From: Sphingomonas adhaesiva
GTDB lineage: Bacteria; Pseudomonadota; Alphaproteobacteria; Sphingomonadales; Sphingomonadaceae
DNA length: 64,000 bases
Assembly: GCF_036946125.1 (NCBI RefSeq)
Contig: NZ_JAQIJT010000002.1
Span: 713,001 to 777,000, forward strand
Direction: 5' to 3'
The position numbers were made by a program, and so were the translations under genes. The notes under the pieces were generated by a model. The model was not told the origin of the DNA, did no database searches, and saw nothing but the letters and a program-made list of their open reading frames with translations. Position 1 is the first letter of the stretch; each line of letters opens with the position of its first letter. This document shows positions 16,742 through 24,791 of this stretch, piece after piece.

Positions 16742-17263
16742 ATGGCACTCAAGGAATTCGCGGGCATTCTGCCCGATTTCGCCAAGGACATCCGCCTCAA
16801 CGTCGGCTCGCTGCTGAACGAGGCGGTGCTGAACGATCAGCGCAAGTACGGGCTGCTGCTCGCCTGCGCGCACGGTACCGGGCACAAGCCGCTGGTCGAG
16901 GCGACCGAGGCGGAGGTCGCGGGCAAGCTGTCGCCCGAGGCGGCCAATGCGGCGCGCGCGGCGGCGGCGGTGATGGCGATGAACAACGTCTATTACCGCT
17001 TCACGCACCTGGCCTCCAACACCGAATATCGCAACCTGCCCGCGAAGCTGCGGATGAACGTGATCGGCGCGCCCGGCATCGACAAGGTCGATTTCGAGCT
17101 GTTCAGCCTGGCGGTCAGTGCGATGAACGGCTGCGGCATGTGCATCGACAGCCACGAGCAGGTGCTGAAGAAGGCCGGCGTCACCGCGGAGGTGATCCAG
17201 GCGTCGGTCCGGGTCGCGTCGGTGATGAAGGCGGTGGCGACGATCCACGCCGCGGTGGCGTAA
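16742..17263 (+). CDS. ahpD: Alkylhydroperoxidase AhpD
   Basis: This is a 173-residue all-helical protein of the carboxymuconolactone decarboxylase/AhpD fold. The catalytic motif is N-G-C-G-M-C-I-D-S-H, with C131, C134 and H138 as the redox pair and proton relay. AhpD has weak peroxidase activity of its own and, in actinobacteria, passes electrons from a lipoamide system to AhpC. The start at ATG 16742 directly precedes MALKEFAGILPDFAKD. It is probably co-transcribed with ahpC under OxyR control. Confidence 0.93.
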   Translation: MALKEFAGILPDFAKDIRLNVGSLLNEAVLNDQRKYGLLLACAHGTGHKPLVEATEAEVAGKLSPEAANAARAAAAVMAMNNVYYRFTHLASNTEYRNLPAKLRMNVIGAPGIDKVDFELFSLAVSAMNGCGMCIDSHEQVLKKAGVTAEVIQASVRVASVMKAVATIHAAVA

Positions 17264-17287
17264 CTCCGAACGCCACCAATATTCGCC

Positions 17288-17379
17288 GTCATCCCCGCGG
17301 AGGCGGGGATCCAGAAACGCAGGTCTGACGACAAAGGCGCGGTCTTAGCGTATCTGGATCCCGCCCTCGCGGGGATGAC
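17288..17379. repeat. REP-like palindrome (GTCATCCCCGCGG type)
   Basis: Arms 17288-17314 (starting GTCATCCCCGC and ending GGATCCAG) and 17354-17379 (CTGGATCCC...GGGGATGAC) are inverted copies separated by about 39 bp. It sits between the converging ends of ahpD and the TauE gene, where it may act as a bidirectional transcription stop, although there is no T-run. Confidence 0.8.
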
Positions 17380-17413
17380 GGGTGGTCGCGGGGGGCGGGC
17401 GCCGATCGCCGCC

Positions 17414-18184
17414 CTATATCAGCACCGCGCGGATGAAGCCGTAGGTGCTGGTGATCGTCAGCACGGCGCCGACCAGGATCAGCATCACCTTCATCGGGAT
17501 GCGCTTCGCCATCAGCGCGCCGAGCGGTGCTGCGATGACGCCGCCGATCAGCAGCCCGACCGTCGCCACCGCGAAGTCGCGCAGGCCCAGATGATAGATG
17601 AACGCGGCGGAGACGGTCGCGGTCAGGAAGAATTCGACCGAATTGACGGTCCCGACGACCTTGCGCGGCTCGACCCCCTGCACCAGCAGGTTGGAGGTCA
17701 CGATCGGGCCCCAGCCGCCGCCGCCCATCGCGTCCAGGAAGCCGCCGAACAGCCCCAGCGGCTCGACCACCTTGGGCTTCTGCACCTTGGGCGGAAACAG
17801 CAGCCCGCGAACGAGCAGGTAGATGCCGATCACGATCAGATAGCCGAGCACGAACGGCTTGATCGTGGCCGCATCGATATTGGTCAGGACGAACGCGCCC
17901 GTCACCCCGCCGATGATGCCGGGCACCAGCAGCCGCAGGAACAGCCGCTTGTCGATATTGCCGTGGAGCGCGTGGCTGATCCCCGACACCGCGGTGGTGA
18001 ACGTCTCGACGATATGGACGTTGGCGGAGGCGCGCGCGGGCGGCAGGCCGATGACCGCGACCAGCAACGTGTTACAGATGACGCCGAACGCCATCCCCAG
18101 CGCGCCGTCGACAAGTTGCGCGCCGAATCCCACCGCGATGAAGGGCAGCAGCGCGGCGAAATCCAGATCGGTCAGTGCCTGCAT
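17414..18184 (-). CDS. TauE/SafE-family sulfite or organosulfonate exporter
   Basis: This is a 256-residue integral membrane protein with about eight hydrophobic segments in two repeats, typical of TauE/SafE (DUF81). Conserved features include AVGFGAQLVDGALGMAFGV at the N-terminus and, in the second repeat, FGGFLDAMGGGGWGPI. Members export sulfite, sulfoacetate or related anions, or take up others; the direction and substrate are not visible here. It is divergent from cysE, so a role in sulfur balance is a reasonable contextual guess. Confidence 0.87.
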   Translation of the reverse strand: MQALTDLDFAALLPFIAVGFGAQLVDGALGMAFGVICNTLLVAVIGLPPARASANVHIVETFTTAVSGISHALHGNIDKRLFLRLLVPGIIGGVTGAFVLTNIDAATIKPFVLGYLIVIGIYLLVRGLLFPPKVQKPKVVEPLGLFGGFLDAMGGGGWGPIVTSNLLVQGVEPRKVVGTVNSVEFFLTATVSAAFIYHLGLRDFAVATVGLLIGGVIAAPLGALMAKRIPMKVMLILVGAVLTITSTYGFIRAVLI

Positions 18185-18290
18185 GAAGTTCCCTTGGCGT
18201 CCCGGCGGACCGGATTGCCCTCAGCTACCGGCAAAGTCGACCCGCCGGATAGGTAATTCGGGTTTGCGCGGGCAAAGCGCGGCTTATGGA
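18185..18290 (-). promoter_or_regulatory. Structured 5' leader of the TauE gene (tentative)
   Basis: The ~100 bases before the TauE ATG contain nested hairpin potential on the minus strand: CCGGC...GCCGG around an 11-base loop, then GTCCgccgGGAC just ahead of the AAGGGAA ribosome site. This would allow translational control. A sulfur-related cis-regulatory RNA is conceivable given the gene, but I cannot match it to a named motif. Confidence 0.25.
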
Positions 18291-18361
18291 AATGCCCCGC
18301 GGGCGCGCCTACATGTGACGAAACGTTGCACCCGCAGCCGAACGGGTCCGGGGGAAAGACC

Positions 18362-19039
18362 ATGTCGCGACTGACCGCCTATCTCGATTCGATCCGCGCG
18401 CGCGACCCGGCGCCGCATTCGCGGTGGGAGGTGCTGACCTACCCCGGGGTCTGGGCGCTGGCGTGGCACCGCGTGGCGCACCGATTGTACAAGGCGCGCT
18501 GGTATCTGGCGGCGCGGATCGTCAACCACTGGTCGCGGATGACGACCGCGATCGACATCCACCCGGGCGCGACGATCGGGCGCAACTTCTTCATCGATCA
18601 CGGTTTCGTCGTGATCGGCGAGACCGCGGAAATCGGCGACGACGTCACCATCTACCAATGCGTGACGCTGGGCGGGACCAGCCCGGACAACGGCGTCGCG
18701 GGCAAGCGGCACCCGACGATCGCGGACGGCGCGATCATCGGTTCGGGCGCGCAGGTGCTGGGGCCGATCACGGTGGGCGCGCGCGCGCGGGTCGGCGCCA
18801 ATGCGGTAGTGACGAAGGACGTGCCGGCGGGCGCGGTGATGGTCGGCATCCCCGCGCGCCCGACGATGGTGGAGGGCGGCGCCGCGCCCGCGCCGCGCTT
18901 CGTCCCGTACGGGACGCCGTGCAGCGAGATGTTCGATCCCCAGACGCAGAAGGTCGAGCTGCTGCGCTGCGAGCTGGAGGCGATGAAGAAGCGGCTCGAC
19001 GCGTTGCTGGGCGACGACCGGGAGCGCGACCGGGCGTGA
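18362..19039 (+). CDS. cysE: Serine O-acetyltransferase
   Basis: CysE makes O-acetylserine from serine and acetyl-CoA, the first committed step of cysteine synthesis. The 225-residue protein has a short N-terminal helical part (MSRLTAYLDSIRARDPA) and a left-handed beta-helix domain with hexapeptide repeats. The active-site stretch is IDIHPGATIGRNFFIDHG, with VTIYQCVTLGGTSPDNG following. It is the short, EpsC-like form lacking the long N-terminal domain of E. coli CysE. A GGGGGAAAG ribosome site precedes it. Its stop overlaps the next start (TGATG). It is divergent from the TauE exporter. Confidence 0.94.
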   Translation: MSRLTAYLDSIRARDPAPHSRWEVLTYPGVWALAWHRVAHRLYKARWYLAARIVNHWSRMTTAIDIHPGATIGRNFFIDHGFVVIGETAEIGDDVTIYQCVTLGGTSPDNGVAGKRHPTIADGAIIGSGAQVLGPITVGARARVGANAVVTKDVPAGAVMVGIPARPTMVEGGAAPAPRFVPYGTPCSEMFDPQTQKVELLRCELEAMKKRLDALLGDDRERDRA

Positions 19040-19386
19040 TGGGGATCGTCACGCCCTTTCCGGCCGGCGCCGGGCGCCAGCCGTTGCAGGTCGGGTTCGA
19101 GCGGGCCGAGCTGGCGCGTATCCTCGACCTCTATGGCCGGATGGTCGCGGCCGGCCATTGGCGCGACTATGCGATCGATCTCGGGCGCGAGGCGGCGGTG
19201 TTCGCCTGCTTCCGGCGCACCGCCGAGCGGCCGGAATTCCGCATCGAGAAACGCCCCGCGCTGCGCCAGCGCCAGGGTATGTGGGCGCTGGTGGGCGAGG
19301 CGGGGCAGGTGGTGAAGCGCGGGCACGAGCTGGGCCCGGTGCTGGCCCCGGTCGAGCGCCGGCTGATGAAGCTGGTGGAGGAATAG
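19039..19386 (+). CDS. DUF2794-family protein
   Basis: This is a 115-residue soluble protein starting at the ATG that overlaps the cysE stop by one base. The sequence VGFERAELARILDLYGRMVA, then ATGHW-like AAGHWRDYAIDL and EKRPALRQRQGMWALV, is the conserved core of DUF2794, an alphaproteobacterial family of unknown function. It is translationally coupled to cysE. Confidence 0.8.
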   Translation: MGIVTPFPAGAGRQPLQVGFERAELARILDLYGRMVAAGHWRDYAIDLGREAAVFACFRRTAERPEFRIEKRPALRQRQGMWALVGEAGQVVKRGHELGPVLAPVERRLMKLVEE

Positions 19387-19412
19387 GGGGAGGCGCGCGG
19401 GGCGCCCCGGCG

Positions 19413-19526
19413 CTATTTGATCGCCGCCTTCACTGCGGCGAAGGCGCGATCCGCCACCTGCCCCAACGCGGCCTTGCGCGGCTGATAGTCGATGCCCTGC
19501 ACGACGCTCGGTTCGCCAGGATACGA
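19413..19526 (-). pseudogene. Possible C-terminal gene remnant
   Basis: A 37-codon open stretch ends at a TAG (19413-19415) and reads SYPGEPSVVQGIDYQPRKAA then GQVADRAFAAVKAAIK. This has the look of a normal protein C-terminus (an amphipathic helix ending in Lys), but it is preceded by an in-frame stop and lacks a start and ribosome site. It may be the tail of a decayed gene. I cannot name the parent family. The rest of the 266 bp gap holds only a GGCGCGCG...CGCGCGCC hairpin near 19620. Confidence 0.3.
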
Positions 19527-19652
19527 TCATGGCGACGGTCCGCCACACCCGCAACGCGACACGCGCTCCGCCGTCGCCCGTCGCGGTCGGCTCGTCCGGC
19601 CGGCGCGAATACGGGCCCGGCGCGCGTTTCCGCGCGCCGCGCCCGCATCGGA

Positions 19653-20552
19653 TCAGCTGCCCTGCAGCTTCTTGCCGATCAGCATCGACTGGCCCGCGCC
19701 CGAATCGGGGACGATCTCGCCCGAACGATCGGTGATCTCGGCCCAGTATTTCGCCACGCCCTCGGGCGACAGGTCGTCGCCGGTCAGGAGCTTGCCCGGG
19801 GTCAGCGTGACGTAGCTGGCCTGGAACACGCCCGCGCCCGCGCCGACGATCTGGTTGGTCGGCGCGTCCTCGCTGACGAGGAACAATGCCGCCGGCATCA
19901 CCTTTTCCGGCGCGAAGGCCTGGAACAGCTGCTCGGGGAACAGGTCCTCGGTCATGCGCGTGCCCGCCACCGGGGCGAGCGTGTTGACCTTGATGTTGTT
20001 CTTCGCCCCCTCGAGATAGAGCGTCTTCGTCAGCCCGGCCAGGCCGAGCTTCGCGGCGCCATAGTTCGCCTGGCCGAAATTTCCGAACAGGCCGGTCGAC
20101 GAGGCGGTCATCAGCACGCGGCCGTAATTCTGCTCGCGGAAGGTTTCCCAGCACGCCTTGGTGGCGTTGGCGGAGCCGAGCAGGTGGACGTTCACGACGA
20201 ACGCGAAATCCGACGGCTCCATCTTCGCGAAGGTCTTGTCGCGCAGGACGCCCGCATTGTTGATGAGGATGTGGACGCCGCCCCACTTCTCCTTGGCCTT
20301 CGCGACCATCTCGACCATCTGGTCGTATTCGGTGACGCTGCCGCCATTGGCCATCGCCTGGCCGCCCGCAGCCTCGATCTCGGCCACGACCTTCTGCGCG
20401 GCGTCGGATGCGCCCTGGCCGGTGCGGTCGCCGCCGAGGTCGTTCACCACCACCTTCGCACCGCGGCGCGCCAGCTCGAGCGCATATTCGCGGCCCAGGC
20501 CGCCGCCGGCGCCGGTGACGATGGCAACCTTGTCGTCGAAACGAATGGACAT
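19653..20552 (-). CDS. SDR-family hydroxyacyl-CoA dehydrogenase-like protein
   Basis: This is a 299-residue classical short-chain dehydrogenase. The NAD-binding TGAGGGLGREYALELARRG is at residues 13-31. VVNDLGGDRTGQG is the insertion typical of the dehydrogenase domain of peroxisomal multifunctional enzyme type 2. NNAG precedes the catalytic Ser-Tyr-Lys in TASSTGLFGNFGQANYGAAK. The length and the extra C-terminal ~60 residues also fit MFE-2-like (3R)-hydroxyacyl-CoA dehydrogenases, so fatty acid or sterol side-chain beta-oxidation is the likely role. No MaoC hydratase lies beside it. Confidence 0.85.
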   Translation of the reverse strand: MSIRFDDKVAIVTGAGGGLGREYALELARRGAKVVVNDLGGDRTGQGASDAAQKVVAEIEAAGGQAMANGGSVTEYDQMVEMVAKAKEKWGGVHILINNAGVLRDKTFAKMEPSDFAFVVNVHLLGSANATKACWETFREQNYGRVLMTASSTGLFGNFGQANYGAAKLGLAGLTKTLYLEGAKNNIKVNTLAPVAGTRMTEDLFPEQLFQAFAPEKVMPAALFLVSEDAPTNQIVGAGAGVFQASYVTLTPGKLLTGDDLSPEGVAKYWAEITDRSGEIVPDSGAGQSMLIGKKLQGS

Positions 20553-20650
20553 GGAAAAGGCGCTCCCTCCCTGATGGAATGAGCGCCCTCCATACTCGAC
20601 CTTCGAACGGGCGCAATGCCCGTTCGTCGGCGAGGGGTCGGTCGAGCCGC

Positions 20651-21142
20651 TTACTTGCGGCGCATCTTCTTCGCGCCGCGCGCGTCGCTGGCCTGCATGC
20701 AGCCGTCGTACTGGCCCTTCTTGCAGATCGGATATTCCGCCTTGGGCGCGGGCGGGGGGAATGCCTGCGACGGGGGCGGGGCGGGCTGGAACGTCACGGT
20801 CGACCCCGGCGCCGGGGTGCCGGAAATCGCCGGGCCCGACGGGGCATAGCCGCCCGCGGTCATCGTGCCGCTGCCGGCGGCGGTCGGCTGCGGCATGGCG
20901 GCGTCGCTGCCGGTGGTCTGCGACGCCATCGGCGGCGGCGGCGTGGTGGTGGTGCCGGTCGTCCCCATCGAGCCGTCGGTGGTGCCCATGGTCGAATCGG
21001 TGGTCGGCGGCGTCGTCGCGGGATCGGTCGGCGGCGTCATCGTGCTGGAATCGGCTGGGGGCGTGGTCTGCGCCGCATCCTGCGCGGTGGCCATCGCCGG
21101 AATTGCAAGAACGGCCGCAGCCGCGAGAAGCATCATCTTCAT
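20651..21142 (-). CDS. Secreted Pro/Thr-rich low-complexity protein
   Basis: This 163-residue protein has a clean Sec signal peptide (MKMMLLAAAAVLAIPAMATA, cleavage before QDAAQ). Residues 25-130 are low-complexity Thr/Pro/Met/Gly sequence with short imperfect repeats (DSSTMTPP, DSTMGTTDGSMGTTG). The last ~35 residues are distinct: AEYPICKKGQYDGCMQA with two cysteines and a basic end. This suggests an extended periplasmic or surface protein with a small C-terminal conserved patch. The function is unknown. The 108 bp upstream contain no gene. Confidence 0.65.
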   Translation of the reverse strand: MKMMLLAAAAVLAIPAMATAQDAAQTTPPADSSTMTPPTDPATTPPTTDSTMGTTDGSMGTTGTTTTPPPPMASQTTGSDAAMPQPTAAGSGTMTAGGYAPSGPAISGTPAPGSTVTFQPAPPPSQAFPPPAPKAEYPICKKGQYDGCMQASDARGAKKMRRK

Positions 21143-21255
21143 TCTATGTCTCCTGCCGTGTTCGGTCAGAACGCGTGTTTGTTACGCGACCGGGCCAACG
21201 CCCCGTGCGGGCGAAAGGCTCCATGGCGGATGAGACGAAGATGCGGGATGCACTC

Positions 21256-21332
21256 GTCACCCCGGCCTTGAGCCGGGGTCCCGCTTGCGACGGCGGTCAA
21301 GGAGCGGGACCCCGGGTCGAGCCCGGGGTGAC
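21256..21332. repeat. GTCACCCCGG palindrome, copy 1
   Basis: An inverted repeat starts GTCACCCCGG and ends CCGGGGTGAC. Its internal blocks GGGGTCCCGCTT and AGCGGGACCCC also pair, around a ~20 bp centre. It lies just past the phoB stop. The same element occurs at 27373-27453 and 63221-63302. Confidence 0.85.
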
Positions 21333-21341
21333 GGGAGAGAG

Positions 21342-22034
21342 TCAGTGCCCCGTGTCGAGCGCGTAGCCGGCCGAGCGGACGGTGCGGATGATGTCGGGGC
21401 GACCGCCCTCGTTGATCGCCTTGCGCAGGCGGCGGATGTGGACGTCGACGGTGCGGCTCTCGATATCGCTGTCGTGGCCCCAGACGCTGTCGAGCAACCG
21501 TTCGCGCGAGAAGACGTGGCCGGGATGTTCCAGAAAGTGCTTGAGCAGGCGGAATTCGGTCGGCCCCAGCGCGATCACCTCGCCGCCGCGGCGCACCTTG
21601 TGTCCGACCGTGTCCATTTCGAGATCGGCGTAGCTGAGCGCCTCGCCGGCGAGTGCGGGGCGTACCCGGCGCAGCACGGCGCCGACGCGGGCGACCAGCT
21701 CGCGCGGGGAGAAGGGCTTGGTGACGTAATCGTCCGCGCCCGTCTCCAGCCCGCGGACGCGGTCCTCCTCCTCGCCGCGCGCGGTCAGCATGATGATCGG
21801 CACGTTCTGCGTCTCGGGCGCGCGGCGCAGGCGGCGACATACCTCGATCCCGGAAATGCCCTCCACCATCCAGTCGAGCAGCACGATGTCGGGCGGCGTC
21901 TCGCGCGCCATCAGCAGCGCTTCCTCACCGTCGATCGTATGCTGGACGTCGAAATGCTCGCGCGTGAAATGCCAGACGAGCAGTTCGGCCAGGCTGGCGT
22001 CGTCCTCCACCAGCAGCATGCGGGCCTTCGCCAT
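21342..22034 (-). CDS. phoB: Phosphate regulon response regulator PhoB
   Basis: This is a 230-residue OmpR-family regulator. The receiver domain (1-120) has the acidic pocket E10-D11-D12, the phosphorylated D54 in VLLDWMVEG and K106 in VTKPFSP. The C-terminal winged helix (about 130-228) includes LGPTEFRLLKHFLEHPG and VDVHIRRLRKAI. Phosphorylated by PhoR under phosphate starvation, it binds Pho boxes and activates the pst operon. It is the last gene of the pst-phoU run; its ATG overlaps the phoU stop by one base. Confidence 0.95.
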   Translation of the reverse strand: MAKARMLLVEDDASLAELLVWHFTREHFDVQHTIDGEEALLMARETPPDIVLLDWMVEGISGIEVCRRLRRAPETQNVPIIMLTARGEEEDRVRGLETGADDYVTKPFSPRELVARVGAVLRRVRPALAGEALSYADLEMDTVGHKVRRGGEVIALGPTEFRLLKHFLEHPGHVFSRERLLDSVWGHDSDIESRTVDVHIRRLRKAINEGGRPDIIRTVRSAGYALDTGH

Positions 22035-22720
22035 CACAATTGTCCCTTCTCGCGTTCGAGCAGCCGCGTTCCGGTCGCGGCATAATAGACCATTTCGGCG
22101 ACGTTCGTGGCATGGTCGCCGATCCGTTCCAGGTTCTTGGCCACGAAGAGCAGGTGCGCGCACTGGCCGATGGTCTTGGGATTCTCGACCATGTACGTCA
22201 CCAGCGTGCGGAAGATGCTGTCGTAGAAATCGTCCAGCGCATTGTCGCGTTCGCACACCGCCAGCGCCGCCTGCGGGTCGCGCGCGGCGAAGGCGTTGAG
22301 CACGTCGTGCACCATTTCGGACGCCATGCGCGCCATCGCGGGGAGCATCGATACCGGCTCGATGCGGTGCTCGCTCTCGATCTGGGGCACGCGCTTGGCG
22401 ATGTTCTTGGCATAATCGCCGATCCGCTCGACGACGGTGGCGATCTTCATCGCGGCGACCACCTCGCGAAGGTCGTCCGCCATCGGCGCGCGCAGCGCGA
22501 TGACGCGCACGACGGTGCGCTCCACCTCCGCCTCGATCGCGTCGATCTTCCTGTCGTCGGCGCGCACCTCCGCGGCGAGCTCCGCATCGCCGCGCTGGAG
22601 CGCGGTCATCGCGCCGGCGATCGCCTTCTCCGCCAGCCCGCCCATCTGCGAGATGAGCCCGCGCAGCTGCCCGATGTCCTGGTCGAACGCCTTGACCGTA
22701 TGTTCCTGGCCGAACGCCAT
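22034..22720 (-). CDS. phoU: Phosphate signalling protein PhoU
   Basis: This is a 228-residue all-helical protein made of two three-helix bundles, each with the PhoU metal-binding signature E/DxxxD: VVERIGDYAKNIAKR near residue 100 and NLERIGDHATNVAE near residue 205. PhoU links the Pst transporter to PhoR and keeps the Pho response off when phosphate is plentiful. The start at ATG 22720 follows AAGGAGGGG. It is positioned between pstB and phoB in one operon. Confidence 0.95.
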   Translation of the reverse strand: MAFGQEHTVKAFDQDIGQLRGLISQMGGLAEKAIAGAMTALQRGDAELAAEVRADDRKIDAIEAEVERTVVRVIALRAPMADDLREVVAAMKIATVVERIGDYAKNIAKRVPQIESEHRIEPVSMLPAMARMASEMVHDVLNAFAARDPQAALAVCERDNALDDFYDSIFRTLVTYMVENPKTIGQCAHLLFVAKNLERIGDHATNVAEMVYYAATGTRLLEREKGQL

Positions 22721-22761
22721 GCCGCCCCTCCTTTCGCCGGCTTTCCTCTCGCGCTGCGGGA

Positions 22762-23532
22762 TCATCCGTAGCGTCCGGTGATATAATCCTTCGTCCGTTC
22801 CTGACGGGGGTTCGTGAAGATGTCGGACGTGTCGCCATACTCGACCAGCTGGCCCAGGTGGAAGAAGGCGGTGCGCTGGCTGACGCGTGCCGCCTGCTGC
22901 ATGTTGTGGGTGACGATGACGATCGCGTAGCGCCCGCGCAGTTCGTGGATCAGCTCCTCGATCTTCGCCGTCGCGATCGGGTCGAGCGCGCTGCACGGCT
23001 CGTCCATCAGGATCACCTCCGGATCGACCGCGATCGCGCGCGCGATGCACAATCGCTGCTGCTGGCCGCCCGACAGCGCGGTGCCGCTGTCGCCCAGGCG
23101 GTCCTTCACCTCGTTCCACAGCCCGGCGCGGGTCAGCGAACGCTCGACGATCTGCGCCAGGTCCGCCTTCGACCGGGCGAGGCCGTGGATGCGCGGGCCG
23201 TAGGCGACGTTCTCGAAGATCGATTTCGGGAAAGGGTTCGGCTTCTGGAAGACCATGCCGACACGCGCGCGCAGCTGCACCACGTCCATCGCCCGGGCGT
23301 AGATATCCTCGTCGTCCAGCCGCACGTCGCCCTCCACCCGTGCGCCGGGGATCGTATCGTTCATGCGGTTCAGCGTGCGCAGGAAGGTCGACTTGCCGCA
23401 GCCCGACGGGCCGATGAAGGCGGTCACGTCCTGCTGCCACACGTCGATCGACACGTCGTCGATCGCCTGCTTGCCGCCGTAGAAGACGTTGACGTGGCGG
23501 GCGGTCATCTTGGGGGGGGCGTTGCTTTTCAC
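22762..23532 (-). CDS. pstB: Phosphate ABC transporter ATP-binding protein PstB
   Basis: This is a 256-residue ABC ATPase that powers high-affinity phosphate import. Walker A GPSGCGKST is at residues 41-49, the Q-loop sits in GMVFQKPNPFP, the signature is LSGGQQQRLCIARA, Walker B plus D-loop is VILMDEPCSALDP, and the H-loop is VTHNMQQA. NRMND, typical of PstB, follows Walker A. The start overlaps the pstA stop by 4 bp. Confidence 0.96.
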   Translation of the reverse strand: MKSNAPPKMTARHVNVFYGGKQAIDDVSIDVWQQDVTAFIGPSGCGKSTFLRTLNRMNDTIPGARVEGDVRLDDEDIYARAMDVVQLRARVGMVFQKPNPFPKSIFENVAYGPRIHGLARSKADLAQIVERSLTRAGLWNEVKDRLGDSGTALSGGQQQRLCIARAIAVDPEVILMDEPCSALDPIATAKIEELIHELRGRYAIVIVTHNMQQAARVSQRTAFFHLGQLVEYGDTSDIFTNPRQERTKDYITGRYG

Positions 23533-24791
23533 CAGCGGGTCTCGAAGCGGTTGCGCAGGTAGATGGCGATGCCGTTCATCGCCAGCAGGAAGACGAGCAG
23601 CACGATGATCGCGGCGGAGGTCTTCTCGACGAAGCCGGTGGACACCTCGTCCGACCAGAGGAAGATCTGCACCGGCAGCGCGGTGGCGGGATCGGTCAAA
23701 CGGTCGGGCGGGGCGGCGATGAAGGCGCGCATCCCGATCATCAGCAACGGCGCGGTCTCGCCCAGCGCGCGCGCCATGCCGATGATCGTGCCGGTCAGGA
23801 TGCCGGGGAGGGCGAGCGGCAGGACGTGGTGGAAGACGACCTGGATCCGCGAGGCGCCCAGCGCGCGCGCGGCGTCGCGGACGGAGGGCGGGACGCCGCG
23901 GATCGCATTGCGCCCGGCGATGACGATGACCGGCATCGTCATCAGCGCCAGCGTCAGCCCGCCGACCACCGCGGCGGAGCGCGGCATGTGGAAGGTGCCG
24001 AGGAACACCGCGAGGCCGAGCAGCCCGAAGATGATCGAGGGCACCGCGGCGAGGTTGTTGATCGACACCTCGATCAGGTCGGTCCAGCGGTTCCGCGGGG
24101 CATATTCCTCCAGGTAGAGCGCGGAGAGCACGCCGATCGGAAAGGCGAGCGCCAGCGTCACCAGCATGGTGAAGAGCGACCCCTTGAGCGCCCCCCAGAT
24201 GCCGGCGCGGGTGGGATCGGTCGCGTCCGCGCCGGTGAAGAAGCTGCGGTTGAGGCCGCGCGAGAGCTTGCCCGTCAGCGCTGCGATCGTCGCTTCCGCC
24301 TCCGCGGTGCCGTCGCCCTTGCAGGCGACGTCGATGTCGGTGGCGACGGGCACGTCGAGCGTGACGCGGCGCGTCAGCAGCGTCGGATCGCGCTTCACCG
24401 CCTCGCGCACGCGTAGCCAGGCGCCGTCGGACAGCAGCGCGGCGCCACCCTGCGCCGGGTAGGCCGCGTTGGCGGCGGCATCGACCGCCCGCTCCAGCCC
24501 GGCACCCGCCAGCGCGAGGTCGCCGCGCGGTCCGGCGAGCCGCTGCGGCGCCACCGCGATGCCGCCCGCGCGCAGGTCGAGCGGCAGGGCGATGCGCGTT
24601 TCGGTGAAGCCGGCTGCGCCCTGGCGGATCATCGTGCCCAGCAGGAAGACGAGGAACGCCGCCGACAGCGCGACCGCCAGCAGCCCCAGCGCGCGGAAGC
24701 GGCGCTCCGCGGCGTAGCGGCGGCGGATACGGCGCTGCATCGCGGGCGTCGTCCAGTCCGTGGGGGCATGGGGCCGGCGCGCGTCAGTCAT
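23529..24791 (-). CDS. pstA: Phosphate ABC transporter permease PstA
   Basis: This is a 420-residue inner-membrane permease. One membrane helix near the N-terminus (about 33-53) is followed by a ~140-residue periplasmic region, longer than in E. coli PstA and typical of alphaproteobacteria. The ABC permease core has six helices and the EAA-like loop RDAARALGASRIQVVFHHVLP. RGLNRSFFTGADATDPTRAG precedes the core. It pairs with PstC and overlaps pstC by 8 bp and pstB by 4 bp. Confidence 0.93.
   Translation of the reverse strand: MTDARRPHAPTDWTTPAMQRRIRRRYAAERRFRALGLLAVALSAAFLVFLLGTMIRQGAAGFTETRIALPLDLRAGGIAVAPQRLAGPRGDLALAGAGLERAVDAAANAAYPAQGGAALLSDGAWLRVREAVKRDPTLLTRRVTLDVPVATDIDVACKGDGTAEAEATIAALTGKLSRGLNRSFFTGADATDPTRAGIWGALKGSLFTMLVTLALAFPIGVLSALYLEEYAPRNRWTDLIEVSINNLAAVPSIIFGLLGLAVFLGTFHMPRSAAVVGGLTLALMTMPVIVIAGRNAIRGVPPSVRDAARALGASRIQVVFHHVLPLALPGILTGTIIGMARALGETAPLLMIGMRAFIAAPPDRLTDPATALPVQIFLWSDEVSTGFVEKTSAAIIVLLVFLLAMNGIAIYLRNRFETRW

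Noticed and set aside
22034..23440. Single 468-codon frame suggesting a PstB-PhoU fusion
   Set aside because: PhoU begins at 22720 with a clear ribosome site; the upstream part is a shadow frame of pstB.
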